Assembly: GCA_002395805.1 (NCBI GenBank)
Contig: DGVB01000006.1
Location: forward strand, 1 to 42,304
Source: Bacteroidales bacterium UBA4295
GTDB taxonomy: Bacteria; Bacteroidota; Bacteroidia; Bacteroidales; Paludibacteraceae
Direction of reading: 5' to 3'
DNA: 42,304 nucleotides
The position numbers and the translations under genes are program-made. Shown here in pieces: positions 16,286 to 25,288 of this stretch. The stretch's first letter is position 1, and each line of letters opens with the position of its first letter. The notes beneath the pieces are model-generated. The model made no database searches and was not told the DNA's origin. It saw nothing but the letters and a program-made list of their open reading frames with translations.

Positions 16286-18746
16286 CAATGCCGGAACAAT
16301 TCTGGATGTGATCCGCCGCACCCGTCTTCAACTTCGAGATATCATCGTTGTTGTGGATGGTTGTACGGACGATACGTTGGCGCTTCTTGCTACACTTGAT
16401 TTTCCTATTACTATCGTCGCTTATCCGAAAAATAAAGGCAAAGGCAGTGCGCTTGTGGCCGGTTTCCGCAAGGCGATGGAAATGGGATTTGAATATGCTC
16501 TTACTTTGGATGCAGACGGGCAGCATTATCCTGAAGATATCCCCCAGATGCTTCGTGCGCTGGATTTGCATCAAGGGGCACTCATCGTCGGCAGCCGCCA
16601 ATTTACGGATGATAATATGCCCGGTAAAAGTAAGTTCGCCAATAAATTTTCTAATTTCTGGTTTAAACTCCAAACGACCATAGATTTGCCGGACACCCAG
16701 ACGGGAATGCGTATCTATCCTTTGCATAAATTGTATGGTTTGTCCCTGATCACCAGCAGATATGAGGCGGAACTTGAACTGCTGGTTTTTGCGGCATGGC
16801 ATAATGTATCTATAGTGCCGGTGCCTATCCGAGTATATTATCCGCCTAAAGAGCAGCGTGTCAGCCATTTCCGACCGGCTTATGATTTCACCCGCATAAG
16901 TATCCTTAATTGTTTCCTTTGCCTTGGAGCACTCCTTTTCGGATATATCAATATGTATTGGCGGACAGTGCTTTGTTTCGGCTATTTTGGTCTGACGATG
17001 TTATTGGTCATCAGCCCTTATTCGCTCCTGTTTTTTGCTATCCATGGCGAGAATCCCAAGAGCCGTGAACGGTATAGAAAACAAATGCAGCGCTTGGCAA
17101 AGCATTACTGTTTCCTGTTGGGGGGCTTGCATTATACGATAGATAATCCGCATCATATCTCTCTCGGAGCAGAACCATCCATTATTATTGCAAATCATCA
17201 GTCGCATATAGATATAATGCTGCTTCTGTCCCAGACACCTAAATTGGCAATAATGGTGAAAGACTATATATGGTATAATCCCATTTTCCACACCGTAGCG
17301 CGTAAACTGGATTGCTTTCCGCTCTCTTTGGATGATAAAGCGAAAGAGACACTCATTCGCCGTGTTACGGAGGAGGGATATTCGATTATGGTTTTCCCGG
17401 AAGGAACACGTACCACTACCGGTGAAATAGGACGTTTTCATCGCGGAGCGGCGTATTATGGAGAGATGCTTCATCTGCCTATTCAGCCAGTGCTGCTCGA
17501 AGGACTGTGTGACTACATGACGCGGCGCCAGTTTATGTTGCGCCCAAACCATGTGACGATGCATATCCTTCCCACGATCTCATGGGATGACCCTTCGTTT
17601 GGCCGCGACTATAAGCGCCGCACCAAGTCTATGGAATATTATTATAGCGCGTTGATGCATTCGAATCGCCGAACGATAGCTATCTTGGGAGCCGGAGTAG
17701 GAGGACTTTTTACTGGTGCATTGCTGGCGAAGGAAGGATATCAGGTGACGCTGCTCGAGCAATTGCCGGTCTATGGAGGCGGACTCTATTCGTACGAGCG
17801 AAATGGCGAGACGTGGCTCACCGGTATGCACATTCTCTCCGGCATGTATCCTGACGGACCGATAACGAAAATCCTTGCGGATCTGGGAATACAAGCCGAT
17901 ATTGTACCTACGACGCTGGACCATTCCCCTGCTTCTCTCATCGGCGAAGCAGAGTGGGCTGAGAGTCATGAAGAGGTTTATCGATTTGTAGGCGGAAGTC
18001 AGAAGTTAGCTGATGAGTTGGCGCTATATATAACCCGTCACGGAGGAAGGGTACTTACTTCCCAGCGCGTGACGAAGATAGCCATGGATGGGGATCGTTT
18101 TATGGTCACTAACCAGCGGTCGCAGGTATGCCAATACGATTTTGTGGTCTCTACGCTGCATCCTAAGCAGTTGATAGTTATGACCGATTTGCCTCTTTTC
18201 CGTACGATAGCCCGTAATCGCATTCTGGCTACGCCGGAGACCTTCGGGTCGTTCAAGACCTATATCCGTTTGAAGCCCGATACGCTGTCTTACGATGAAG
18301 TGACTCATTTCCTGCCCGAACATAATTTGCTTGTTATGACTCCTTGTGCGACTCACGGACAGCAGTTTGCCCGAACTATAGAAACAGTGATGCCGCTCGA
18401 TTATAATGAATTGGCGTCCTGGCAGAAGGACCGCAAGTCGCATTATGCAGAGTACGAAGCATTCAAGCATCAGAAAGAACAGGAAACCCTCGATTTTATC
18501 GAGAAAATATATCCTGATATCCGCAACCAGATGGTAGATATTTTCTCTTCCACGTCACTTACTTACCGGGATGATTATCTCTCGCCGGAGGGCGCGATGT
18601 TCGGTATGAGCGATTCGGTAGGTTCTGTCCGCACGCGTGTCAAAGGTTTTTATCTATCCGGTCAGAATATCTTTTTACACGGCCTTTGCGGAACGGTCAT
18701 GACGGCCCGGCAAACAACACAAGCACTATGCGAAGATTCGGAATAA
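16239..18746 (+). CDS. Three-domain fusion: GT2 glycosyltransferase, PlsC-type acyltransferase, FAD-dependent oxidoreductase
   Basis: An 835-residue protein with three parts. Residues 9-215 are a family 2 glycosyltransferase (IPTYNNAGT, VDGCTDD at 39-45, DxD motif D91-A-D93 in LDADGQHYPED). Residues 222-268 contain two membrane helices. Residues 312-450 are a PlsC acyltransferase with NHQSHID (H320, D325) and FPEGTR (386-391). Residues 478-835 are an FAD/NAD(P) oxidoreductase of the phytoene-desaturase/CrtI kind (GAGVGG at 484-489, a C-terminal FYLSGQNIF segment). GT2-acyltransferase fusions are usual in Bacteroidota aryl polyene clusters. The further join to the oxidoreductase is less familiar to me. 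The oxidoreductase part (about 360 residues) is shorter than CrtI. It starts 47 bp inside the dehydratase gene and has no internal stop. Confidence 0.82.
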   Translation: MRISQHHICALIPTYNNAGTILDVIRRTRLQLRDIIVVVDGCTDDTLALLATLDFPITIVAYPKNKGKGSALVAGFRKAMEMGFEYALTLDADGQHYPEDIPQMLRALDLHQGALIVGSRQFTDDNMPGKSKFANKFSNFWFKLQTTIDLPDTQTGMRIYPLHKLYGLSLITSRYEAELELLVFAAWHNVSIVPVPIRVYYPPKEQRVSHFRPAYDFTRISILNCFLCLGALLFGYINMYWRTVLCFGYFGLTMLLVISPYSLLFFAIHGENPKSRERYRKQMQRLAKHYCFLLGGLHYTIDNPHHISLGAEPSIIIANHQSHIDIMLLLSQTPKLAIMVKDYIWYNPIFHTVARKLDCFPLSLDDKAKETLIRRVTEEGYSIMVFPEGTRTTTGEIGRFHRGAAYYGEMLHLPIQPVLLEGLCDYMTRRQFMLRPNHVTMHILPTISWDDPSFGRDYKRRTKSMEYYYSALMHSNRRTIAILGAGVGGLFTGALLAKEGYQVTLLEQLPVYGGGLYSYERNGETWLTGMHILSGMYPDGPITKILADLGIQADIVPTTLDHSPASLIGEAEWAESHEEVYRFVGGSQKLADELALYITRHGGRVLTSQRVTKIAMDGDRFMVTNQRSQVCQYDFVVSTLHPKQLIVMTDLPLFRTIARNRILATPETFGSFKTYIRLKPDTLSYDEVTHFLPEHNLLVMTPCATHGQQFARTIETVMPLDYNELASWQKDRKSHYAEYEAFKHQKEQETLDFIEKIYPDIRNQMVDIFSSTSLTYRDDYLSPEGAMFGMSDSVGSVRTRVKGFYLSGQNIFLHGLCGTVMTARQTTQALCEDSE

Positions 18747-19549
18747 TCATCATATCACTTCTCCTTTGCGGGGCGTTTGCTGCGGCTAGGAAACCGACTC
18801 TTACGCCTTTCTTGGCCGACAGCGCCTCGAATACCGGGATAGCCATAGTGGTTTGTCCAGGTGGCAGTTACTCATGGCTGGATATGAAGACGGAAGGAGT
18901 AGGTGTAGCGGAATGGTTGCAATCGCAAGGCATCAATGCTTTTGTGTTGAGATACCATGTGGCTAACGTGTCGGCATACATGTTCGGTTACCGCGTGCTC
19001 GGTTTGGGAAATCATTATCCCAAGATGCTGAATGATGTAGAGTGGGCGTTGCGTCAAGTGTATGATATGGCGGACTCTCTCCATATAGACACCATGCGCG
19101 TAGGCGTGATGGGTTTCTCCGCAGGAGGCCATCTGTCGATGATGTCTTATACGCATAACAGGACGAGCTACCAACCGCATTTCCTCTGCCCGATGTATCC
19201 TGTCGTCACGTTCTCGGACGCCCGCTACGTGCATAAGCGTTCGCGCCGCGGCGCCTTGGGAGTGTGGGGGCAATGGAAAAAAACGATGCGGGATAGTTTG
19301 TCTATCGAGCGGCATATCACTCCTTCTTGTCCACCGGTCTTTCTCGTGAACTGCGTGGATGATCCGGTCGTCAAATACCAGAATTCGGAACTCCTTGACT
19401 CAGCCCTTACGGCTAATAATATTCCACATACCTATATTCAGTATCAAACAGGAGGACATGGTTTTGGGGCCTCGGAGACCAAAGGAACGGAAGAATCAAG
19501 ACAATGGAAAAAAGCATTTCAACAATGGATATCGAGTTTGAATCAATAG
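18728..19549 (+). CDS. Secreted alpha/beta-hydrolase (esterase-like)
   Basis: A 273-residue protein. The start at 18728 gives a clean signal peptide (RRFGIIIISLLLCGAFAAA), whereas an upstream in-frame ATG would bury it. The alpha/beta-hydrolase features are CPGGSY (43-48, oxyanion region), nucleophile S131 in GFSAGGH, acid D211/D212 in VNCVDDPVV and H244 in TGGHGFG. This is the BD-FAE/dienelactone-like subfamily. In the pigment operon it may release or trim the polyene ester in the periplasm. It overlaps its upstream neighbour by 19 bp. Confidence 0.8.
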   Translation: MRRFGIIIISLLLCGAFAAARKPTLTPFLADSASNTGIAIVVCPGGSYSWLDMKTEGVGVAEWLQSQGINAFVLRYHVANVSAYMFGYRVLGLGNHYPKMLNDVEWALRQVYDMADSLHIDTMRVGVMGFSAGGHLSMMSYTHNRTSYQPHFLCPMYPVVTFSDARYVHKRSRRGALGVWGQWKKTMRDSLSIERHITPSCPPVFLVNCVDDPVVKYQNSELLDSALTANNIPHTYIQYQTGGHGFGASETKGTEESRQWKKAFQQWISSLNQ

Positions 19550-20814
19550 AACAGATACAGGAGTATCAAGAAGACTTGCTGCGTAAGCAGATAGCGTACC
19601 TCTCGGCTCATTCGCCGTATTACAAGCGTCTTTTTGCAGAGCATCGTATTGCCCCGGCTTCTATCCGTACGATAGCGGATCTGCAGCAGCTGCCGTTTAC
19701 GGAGAAGGCGGATCTGCAGCGTTTTAATGATGATTTTCGCTGCGTGCCCAAGGAAGATATCATCGATTATATCACTACTTCCGGCACGCTGGGCGAACCG
19801 GTTATCTTCGGTTGTACGGAGGCGGACCTGCAGCGGCTGGCGTATAATGAGCATAAGTCTTTTGCCTGCGCAGGTCTGCAAAAGGGAGATATTCTCCAGT
19901 TGATGACCACCATCGACAAGCGTTTTATGGCGGGTCTGGCTTATTGGATGGGTATCCGTCGGATGGGGGCAAGCATCATTCGCGTAGGAAACGGTATTCC
20001 TGAACTTCAATGGGATACGATTCTTCGTTTGCATCCTACGGCTATCATGTGTGTTCCTTCGTTTATCCTGCGGCTCATCGAATATGCCGAGCAGCATGAT
20101 ATCGATTATCGTCATTCGTCGATTCGTAAGATCATCGGTATTGGCGAAGGACTGAGGGATCAGCAGTTCCAATTGAATCTGCTGGGGCAGCGTATTCATG
20201 ATAAATGGCCGGAGGTGGAGTTATATGCCACATATTCATCCACGGAGATGTCCGCTACATTCTCGGAATGCGAGCATGCCTGCGGCGGACATGTGCATCC
20301 GGAATTGATTATTGTAGAGATCATCGGAGAAGATGACAAACCTGTTCCCGACGGCGAACCGGGTGAGATCGTAATCACCACGTTGGGTGTAGAAGGAATG
20401 CCCTTGTTGCGTTTCCGTACGGGAGATATAGCCGCCAAAGTGGTTGCTCCCTGTGCGTGCGGACGAAATTCCTATCGCCTCACGCCGCTCATCGGACGCA
20501 AGCATAATATGATCAAACTGAAAGGAACCACCATCTATCCTCCGGCTATCAATGATGTGCTGGATAACACACCTTTTGTGGGCAATTATGTGGTGGTGGT
20601 TCGTCATTCGGATGCGGGTACGGACGAAGTCATCGTACGTGTAAGTTTGCGCGATTTCATCGGAAATGATGAGGCTGTTAAGCAACTCAAAGACCACTTC
20701 CGTTCGCGTCTCCGCGTAGCTCCTGTTGTGGAGGTATTGCCGGCGGATGTCATCCAGCAAATCAACTTCCCTGCCAAGAGCCGTAAACCCGTTAAGTTCA
20801 TTGACGAACGATGA
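19525..20814 (+). CDS. AMP-forming aryl/acyl ligase (PaaK-like), probable coumarate activating enzyme
   Basis: A 429-residue adenylate-forming enzyme of the phenylacetate-CoA ligase type. Phosphate-binding loop ITTSGTLGEP, then YATYSSTEM, RFRTGD and GRKHNMIKLKG motifs are present in the normal order, and a C-terminal domain with the NFPAKSRKP lysine region follows. It probably activates 4-coumarate from the ammonia-lyase and loads it on an ACP or CoA. I chose ATG 19525 over 19504 because the conserved region starts directly after it and the overlap with the hydrolase is then smaller (25 bp). The start is uncertain. It couples to the MMPL gene by an ATGA overlap. Confidence 0.85.
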   Translation: MDIEFESIEQIQEYQEDLLRKQIAYLSAHSPYYKRLFAEHRIAPASIRTIADLQQLPFTEKADLQRFNDDFRCVPKEDIIDYITTSGTLGEPVIFGCTEADLQRLAYNEHKSFACAGLQKGDILQLMTTIDKRFMAGLAYWMGIRRMGASIIRVGNGIPELQWDTILRLHPTAIMCVPSFILRLIEYAEQHDIDYRHSSIRKIIGIGEGLRDQQFQLNLLGQRIHDKWPEVELYATYSSTEMSATFSECEHACGGHVHPELIIVEIIGEDDKPVPDGEPGEIVITTLGVEGMPLLRFRTGDIAAKVVAPCACGRNSYRLTPLIGRKHNMIKLKGTTIYPPAINDVLDNTPFVGNYVVVVRHSDAGTDEVIVRVSLRDFIGNDEAVKQLKDHFRSRLRVAPVVEVLPADVIQQINFPAKSRKPVKFIDER

Positions 20815-22877
20815 AAAATCTTCTGTTGCGCATATATGATTATTTCGCTGTCCATCGCCGTGCGCTGTGGATCGGTTTTGCCGTAGTCTTTGCCGCTCTT
20901 GTGGCTTTGGCGGCTACGCTGCGGTATAATGAAGATATCATGGATTTCCTTCCCATTACGGAGGAGGAACGCGCAGCCTTGGATGCTTATCAGTCGCAAG
21001 ATGCGGCGGCGCAACTGGTTCTGATCATCGATGGAGGAGAAGAAGATCGGCGGTATGATGCGTTGGATGAGATAGAAGTTTTGCTTTCCGCGCAAGGCTA
21101 TCAACTGTCCCTGGAGATGGATCCTACGGAGCAGATAGCGGAACTGTACGCCCAGCTACCGTGTCTGATAGCGGATAGCGTCTATGATCGTTTTGACTCG
21201 CTCTTCACGCCCGAAGCTGTCCGTGCTGCCTTGCTCCGCGACAGGACGATTCTCAACACACCCGGTTCCTCTTTCCTCGCTCCTGCCATTCAGAATGATC
21301 CTCTTGGCCTGGTGCAACTGCCTTCATTCCAGACATCGCTAGCTTCGTCTAAAAACTATGCCTTCCTTGAATCCCCCTATGGCGGAACGGAGACGCAGAA
21401 GAATGCAGCCCTGGTGGATTCGTTGCAGGATGCGACGGAAGCAATAGCCGCATCTTTCCCTGAACTGAATATACGCTGGACCGGAGCACCTGTTATTGCC
21501 GTAGGCAATGCGCGACGGATCAAGACCGATACGCTCCTTTGTATATCTCTCTCGGCTGTCTTGATCATCCTGCTGCTGGCTTATGCTTTCCCGCGCAGAA
21601 GAGACATATGTCTTATCCTGCTCTCTGTATCGGTAGGATGGGTTACCGGCATGGCGGTGCTGCATATGATCACTCCTGCGGTTAGTGCTGTCGTGTTGGG
21701 CATAGGCTCCGTACTCATCGGTATAGCAGTCAACTATCCGTTGCATCTGTTGGTTCATCAGCGTTATACCTCATCGGTGCGCCAGACTTTGGATGAAGTG
21801 CTCTCCCCGCTTATTGTGGGCAATATAACAACGGTAGGTGCTTTCCTGACGCTCGTTCCCATGCAGGCTACAGCGCTGCGCCATCTGGGTATTTTCGCCT
21901 CGGCCATGCTTGTAGGTACGATCCTTTTCTGTCTCTTCGTCCTCCCGCATCTCATGTCGGCCGATCCTACCCGTATCCGGGAAATCAAGTTCCCCTTCGT
22001 ACATCGTACATCGTCCTCTGCACATTGTCCTTTGTACATTGTACATTTTACCTTGTTCCTTTGTACCATACTCGCCGGTCTCTATCTCTGGCTCTGCCCG
22101 TACGATCGCTTTGATTCGAATCTCAATCATATCAATTATATGACCGCCCAGCAACGCGAGGACATGTCGGCTTTTGATGTCAAGACGGACGATGCGGCGC
22201 GCTGGGCGGACTATTGGTCGTCTCATGACCCGCAGGCACTCATTGCTACGATCCGGAACGAAGCGGCTGCTGCCGGATTCCGGCCCGAAGCGTTCCAGCC
22301 TTTCTATGACCATCTTACCTCGGTCGGAAAGGACGCCACGACGATTTCTGTCGGAGGACTGATGGCTAAGATTTCCGAGCGCCTCAGCGATAATTTCGAT
22401 TATATCGGTGCTTGCTGTTCGCTGATCGTCTTTATCTTCCTCTGGATCTCCTTCAAGCGGTTCTCCTTGGCGCTAATTGCTTTTGTACCGATGGCGCTCA
22501 GTTGGATCTGGATTCTGGCTATTATGCAATTGTGCTCGCTCCAGTTTAATATTGTCAATATTATCCTGGCTACGTTTATCTTCGGTCAGGGAGATGATTA
22601 TACTATTTTTATCGTCGAAGGTATCTTATACGAACGCAGAACGGGTAAAGCTATTCTCCCGCAGTACAGCCAGTCTATCATCCTTTCGGCGCTTATTATG
22701 CTGATAGGAATAGGTATTCTGGTCTTTGCCGTCCATCCTGCAATGCATTCGCTCGGCGTAGTTACGCTTATAGGCATGGTGGTTGTCCTGCTCATGGCGT
22801 TTACTGTACCGCCTTTCCTTTATTCAATGTGGCAAAAAATATCAAATAATAAATATGTATCCACAACAGATTATTGA
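20811..22877 (+). CDS. MMPL/RND-family exporter of the aryl polyene operon
   Basis: A 688-residue inner-membrane transporter. One helix lies at 17-36, a periplasmic domain at about 40-235, five helices at 242-380, then a second periplasmic stretch and another set of helices at about 535-680. NITTVGAFLTL (338-348) and GIGVAIHYP-like GIAVNYP (304-310) motifs are family hallmarks. Such exporters in aryl polyene loci are believed to extract the pigment-lipid from the inner membrane and pass it to the LolA-like carrier. The second periplasmic domain seems short, making the protein smaller than many MMPL relatives. A 7-bp tandem repeat encodes residues 396-419 (see 21998-22067). The end overlaps mrp by 23 bp. 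Confidence 0.87.
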   Translation: MKNLLLRIYDYFAVHRRALWIGFAVVFAALVALAATLRYNEDIMDFLPITEEERAALDAYQSQDAAAQLVLIIDGGEEDRRYDALDEIEVLLSAQGYQLSLEMDPTEQIAELYAQLPCLIADSVYDRFDSLFTPEAVRAALLRDRTILNTPGSSFLAPAIQNDPLGLVQLPSFQTSLASSKNYAFLESPYGGTETQKNAALVDSLQDATEAIAASFPELNIRWTGAPVIAVGNARRIKTDTLLCISLSAVLIILLLAYAFPRRRDICLILLSVSVGWVTGMAVLHMITPAVSAVVLGIGSVLIGIAVNYPLHLLVHQRYTSSVRQTLDEVLSPLIVGNITTVGAFLTLVPMQATALRHLGIFASAMLVGTILFCLFVLPHLMSADPTRIREIKFPFVHRTSSSAHCPLYIVHFTLFLCTILAGLYLWLCPYDRFDSNLNHINYMTAQQREDMSAFDVKTDDAARWADYWSSHDPQALIATIRNEAAAAGFRPEAFQPFYDHLTSVGKDATTISVGGLMAKISERLSDNFDYIGACCSLIVFIFLWISFKRFSLALIAFVPMALSWIWILAIMQLCSLQFNIVNIILATFIFGQGDDYTIFIVEGILYERRTGKAILPQYSQSIILSALIMLIGIGILVFAVHPAMHSLGVVTLIGMVVVLLMAFTVPPFLYSMWQKISNNKYVSTTDY
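21998..22067 (+). repeat. In-frame degenerate 7-bp tandem repeat inside the MMPL gene
   Basis: About ten consecutive 7-bp units with consensus YGTACAT/TGTCCTT: CGTACAT twice (21998-22011), CGTCCTC, TGCACAT, TGTCCTT, TGTACAT twice (22033-22046), TTTACCT, TGTTCCT and a shifted last unit. The repeat encodes a loop leading into a membrane helix (residues 396-419), where sequence is presumably tolerated. The words TGTACA and CCTTTGT recur in reverse orientation at 30233-30266. Confidence 0.75.
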
Positions 22878-23901
22878 TGCATTAAGGCATGTCAGATACC
22901 CCGGAACGGGAAAGGATTTGATAGAGAGCGGAATGTTGGAAGATGATATCCGTATCTCAGGATTTGAGGTTGCGTTTTCATTGATTTTTCCGAAGGACAA
23001 CGACCCTTTTATGAGATCGGTAGTCAAAGCCTCTGAGGTAGCGCTGCAGACTTATATTGATCCGAACGTCGTCGCTAATATCCATACCAAGTTCGTCAAA
23101 CAAAACATCCCATCATCAACTGCCCATCGCCCGTCGCCCATCCATGCGAAGCATATCATTGCTGTCCACAGCGGCAAAGGAGGAGTGGGTAAATCGACCG
23201 TTACAGCCAACCTGGCGGTGGCTTTGGCGCAAGCGGGCTACCGTGTGGGATTGCTGGACGCCGATATTCACGGTCCGTCGATACCGAAGATGTTCCGGTG
23301 CGAGGACGCACGCCCTTATTCAGTGGAAGAGGACGGACGGACGCTGATTGAGCCGATTGAGCAATACGGTGTGAAGATGCTGTCCATCGGATTTTTCGTG
23401 GATCCGGAGAGCGCGGTGATATGGCGCGGAGGAATGGCAAGCAATGCTATCAAACAGCTCATTGAAGATGCGCATTGGGGGGAACTGGATTATTTCCTGA
23501 TAGACCTGCCGCCGGGCACCAGCGATATCCATCTGACACTGATCTCCGAACTGCAACTGACGGGTGCGATTGTGGTGACGACACCGCAGCCTGTGGCGCT
23601 CGTCGATGCGCGGAAAGGAGTAGAGATGTTCCGCAACGAGAAGGTGAATGTACCTATTCTCGGTCTGGTGGAGAATATGTCATGGTTCACGCCGGCGGAA
23701 CTCCCGGAGAACAGATATTATATCTTCGGCAAAGACGGGGGCAAAGCGTTAGCCGCCGAATTAGGTATTCCGCTCCTGGGGCAGATTCCGCTTGTCCAGT
23801 CTATCCGCGAAGGCGGAGATCAAGGTACACCGATCGTTTTGCAAGTAGGTCATCCTGCCGCCATAGAGTTTAATAAAATCGCAAGTTTACTAGAAGACTA
23901 G
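22855..23901 (+). CDS. mrp: Mrp/ApbC-type P-loop ATPase (iron-sulfur cluster carrier)
   Basis: A 348-residue cytosolic protein. Residues 1-80 are an MIP18/DUF59-like domain. From residue 100 follows a ParA-like ATPase with the deviant Walker A GKGGVGKST (107-115), the LLDADIHGPS switch and IDLPPGTSD. It is thought to deliver Fe-S clusters to apo-proteins. The VENMSWFTPAELPE region lacks the CxxC seen in proteobacterial Mrp, which I believe is normal in Bacteroidota. The start at 22855 (MYPQQII) is chosen because an upstream TTG would add an unrelated tail. It overlaps the MMPL gene by 23 bp. The linker contains a 7-bp repeat. Confidence 0.92.
   Translation: MYPQQIIDALRHVRYPGTGKDLIESGMLEDDIRISGFEVAFSLIFPKDNDPFMRSVVKASEVALQTYIDPNVVANIHTKFVKQNIPSSTAHRPSPIHAKHIIAVHSGKGGVGKSTVTANLAVALAQAGYRVGLLDADIHGPSIPKMFRCEDARPYSVEEDGRTLIEPIEQYGVKMLSIGFFVDPESAVIWRGGMASNAIKQLIEDAHWGELDYFLIDLPPGTSDIHLTLISELQLTGAIVVTTPQPVALVDARKGVEMFRNEKVNVPILGLVENMSWFTPAELPENRYYIFGKDGGKALAAELGIPLLGQIPLVQSIREGGDQGTPIVLQVGHPAAIEFNKIASLLED
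23109..23143 (+). repeat. In-frame 7-bp tandem repeat in the Mrp interdomain linker
   Basis: Five 7-bp units: CCCATCA, TCAACTG, CCCATCG, CCCGTCG, CCCATCC. The second is degenerate. Thirty-five base pairs encode roughly residues 85-97, precisely the linker between the DUF59-like domain and the P-loop domain. Confidence 0.65.
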
Positions 23902-23920
23902 TCTACTGGTCCACTATTAA
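23889..23920 (+). repeat. 8-bp tandem repeat (ACTAGTCT-like) spanning the mrp stop codon
   Basis: Four consecutive 8-bp units: ACTAGAAG, ACTAGTCT, ACTGGTCC, ACTATTAA. The mrp stop TAG (23899-23901) lies in the second unit. The wording resembles the CTAG-rich array after the isomerase-like pair (2011-2047). Confidence 0.65.
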
Positions 23921-23929
23921 TATCGTTTT

Positions 23930-25288
23930 ATGAACAGAACCTCCGAACTCGGAACAGCTCCTGTACACCAGCTCCTTTGGAAGTACGCCCTGCCCGCCAT
24001 CATTGCCATGACGGCTACTTCGCTGTATAATATCGTCGATACAATCTATATCGGACATGGCTGCGGTGCGCTGGCATTGGGTGCACTGACGGTTGCGAAA
24101 CCGTTTATGGACATCTGTGCGGCGTTCGGCAGCCTGGTCGGGGTGGGGGCTTCTTCGCTGCTGGCGATCTATCTGGGCGAGAAAGATTACGAGCGAGCCA
24201 ACAGGGTGTTGGGCAATGTGATAGTGATGAACGTCATCCTGTCGGCGATAGTGATGGCGGTAGGTCTCATTTGGCTGGATCCTATTCTGTATGCCTTCGG
24301 TGCCAGCGAAGATACGATTCTCTATGCCCATGAGTACATGGAGATCATCCTCTATGGCAATATCCTGACCCATATCTATTTTGGGCTCAATGCCATGCTT
24401 CGTTCGGCGGGCCATCCGCGATTCTCGATGACGGCAACAATCGTAGCGATAGTGCTGAATATCATCCTGGATCCGATCTTCATTTTCGGCTTGGAATTAG
24501 GTGTCCGCGGAGCCGCTTTGGCGACCGTCATCAGTCAGGCTATCGCTGTCACATGGCAGGTTACCAAATTCTTCGACAAGAACGAATTAGTCCGGTTTCA
24601 TCGGGGTATTTGGCGTCTCAACAAGCATATCACCTTCCGCGCTCTGGCGATAGGCATGTCGCCGTTCTTATATAATATTGCTCACTGTTTCGTAGTGATT
24701 ATTATCAATAACCAACTCAAGAATTTCGGAGGCGATATGGCTATTGCGTCTTATGGTGTGATTAACCGTCTGACGTTTGTTTTTGCGATGATCGTAATGG
24801 GTCTGAACCAGGGCATGCAGCCTGTGGCGGGGTATAACTATGGTGCGAAGCATTTTGACCGTGTCTTGCGCTCTTTCTATCTTACTTGCGCTTACGCGAC
24901 GGGAGTGATGGGCATTGCGTTTATATTAGGAGAATGTTTCCCGGAACTCATGACGCGGGTCTTCACCCACGATGAGACCTTGATTACGCAGACCATCCGG
25001 CCGATGCGTATTATCTGCTCGACGATGCTGATCATTGGCTTTCAGATGGTCACAGGAAACCTTTTCACTTCTATCGGCAAGGCGGGTAAGGCTATTTTCC
25101 TGAGTCTGACGAGGCAGGTGATCTATCTCATTCCGCTGGCGCTCCTGCTGCCTTTGGCTTTTGAAACCCCTTTGGACGGTGTATGGTGGTCCATTCCCGT
25201 CAGCGACACCCTCTCCGCCATCACTGCGGTCATCGTCCTCCTCGCCTCACATCGTAAACTGCATATGGGCGAAGGGGGTCATAGTTGA
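23930..25288 (+). CDS. MATE-family efflux transporter
   Basis: A 452-residue integral membrane protein with about twelve helices in two similar halves. Family motifs are visible: YNIVDTIYIGH (about 30-40), GVGASSLLAIYLGEKDYERAN, and in the second half GVINRLTFVFAMIVMGLNQGMQPVAGYNYGAK split over two helices. It exports cationic or hydrophobic compounds by Na+ or H+ antiport. It follows mrp after 28 bp on the same strand. It could protect against a toxic metabolite, but nothing ties it specifically to the pigment. Its 3' end overlaps the convergent DUF4294 gene by 10 bp. Confidence 0.92.
   Translation: MNRTSELGTAPVHQLLWKYALPAIIAMTATSLYNIVDTIYIGHGCGALALGALTVAKPFMDICAAFGSLVGVGASSLLAIYLGEKDYERANRVLGNVIVMNVILSAIVMAVGLIWLDPILYAFGASEDTILYAHEYMEIILYGNILTHIYFGLNAMLRSAGHPRFSMTATIVAIVLNIILDPIFIFGLELGVRGAALATVISQAIAVTWQVTKFFDKNELVRFHRGIWRLNKHITFRALAIGMSPFLYNIAHCFVVIIINNQLKNFGGDMAIASYGVINRLTFVFAMIVMGLNQGMQPVAGYNYGAKHFDRVLRSFYLTCAYATGVMGIAFILGECFPELMTRVFTHDETLITQTIRPMRIICSTMLIIGFQMVTGNLFTSIGKAGKAIFLSLTRQVIYLIPLALLLPLAFETPLDGVWWSIPVSDTLSAITAVIVLLASHRKLHMGEGGHS

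Noticed and set aside
4809..22877. Flexirubin or dialkylresorcinol cluster
   Set aside because: I found no DarA-like aromatase or DarB-like (KAS III-type) gene, so a plain aryl polyene is the better call although the ammonia-lyase resembles the flexirubin enzyme.
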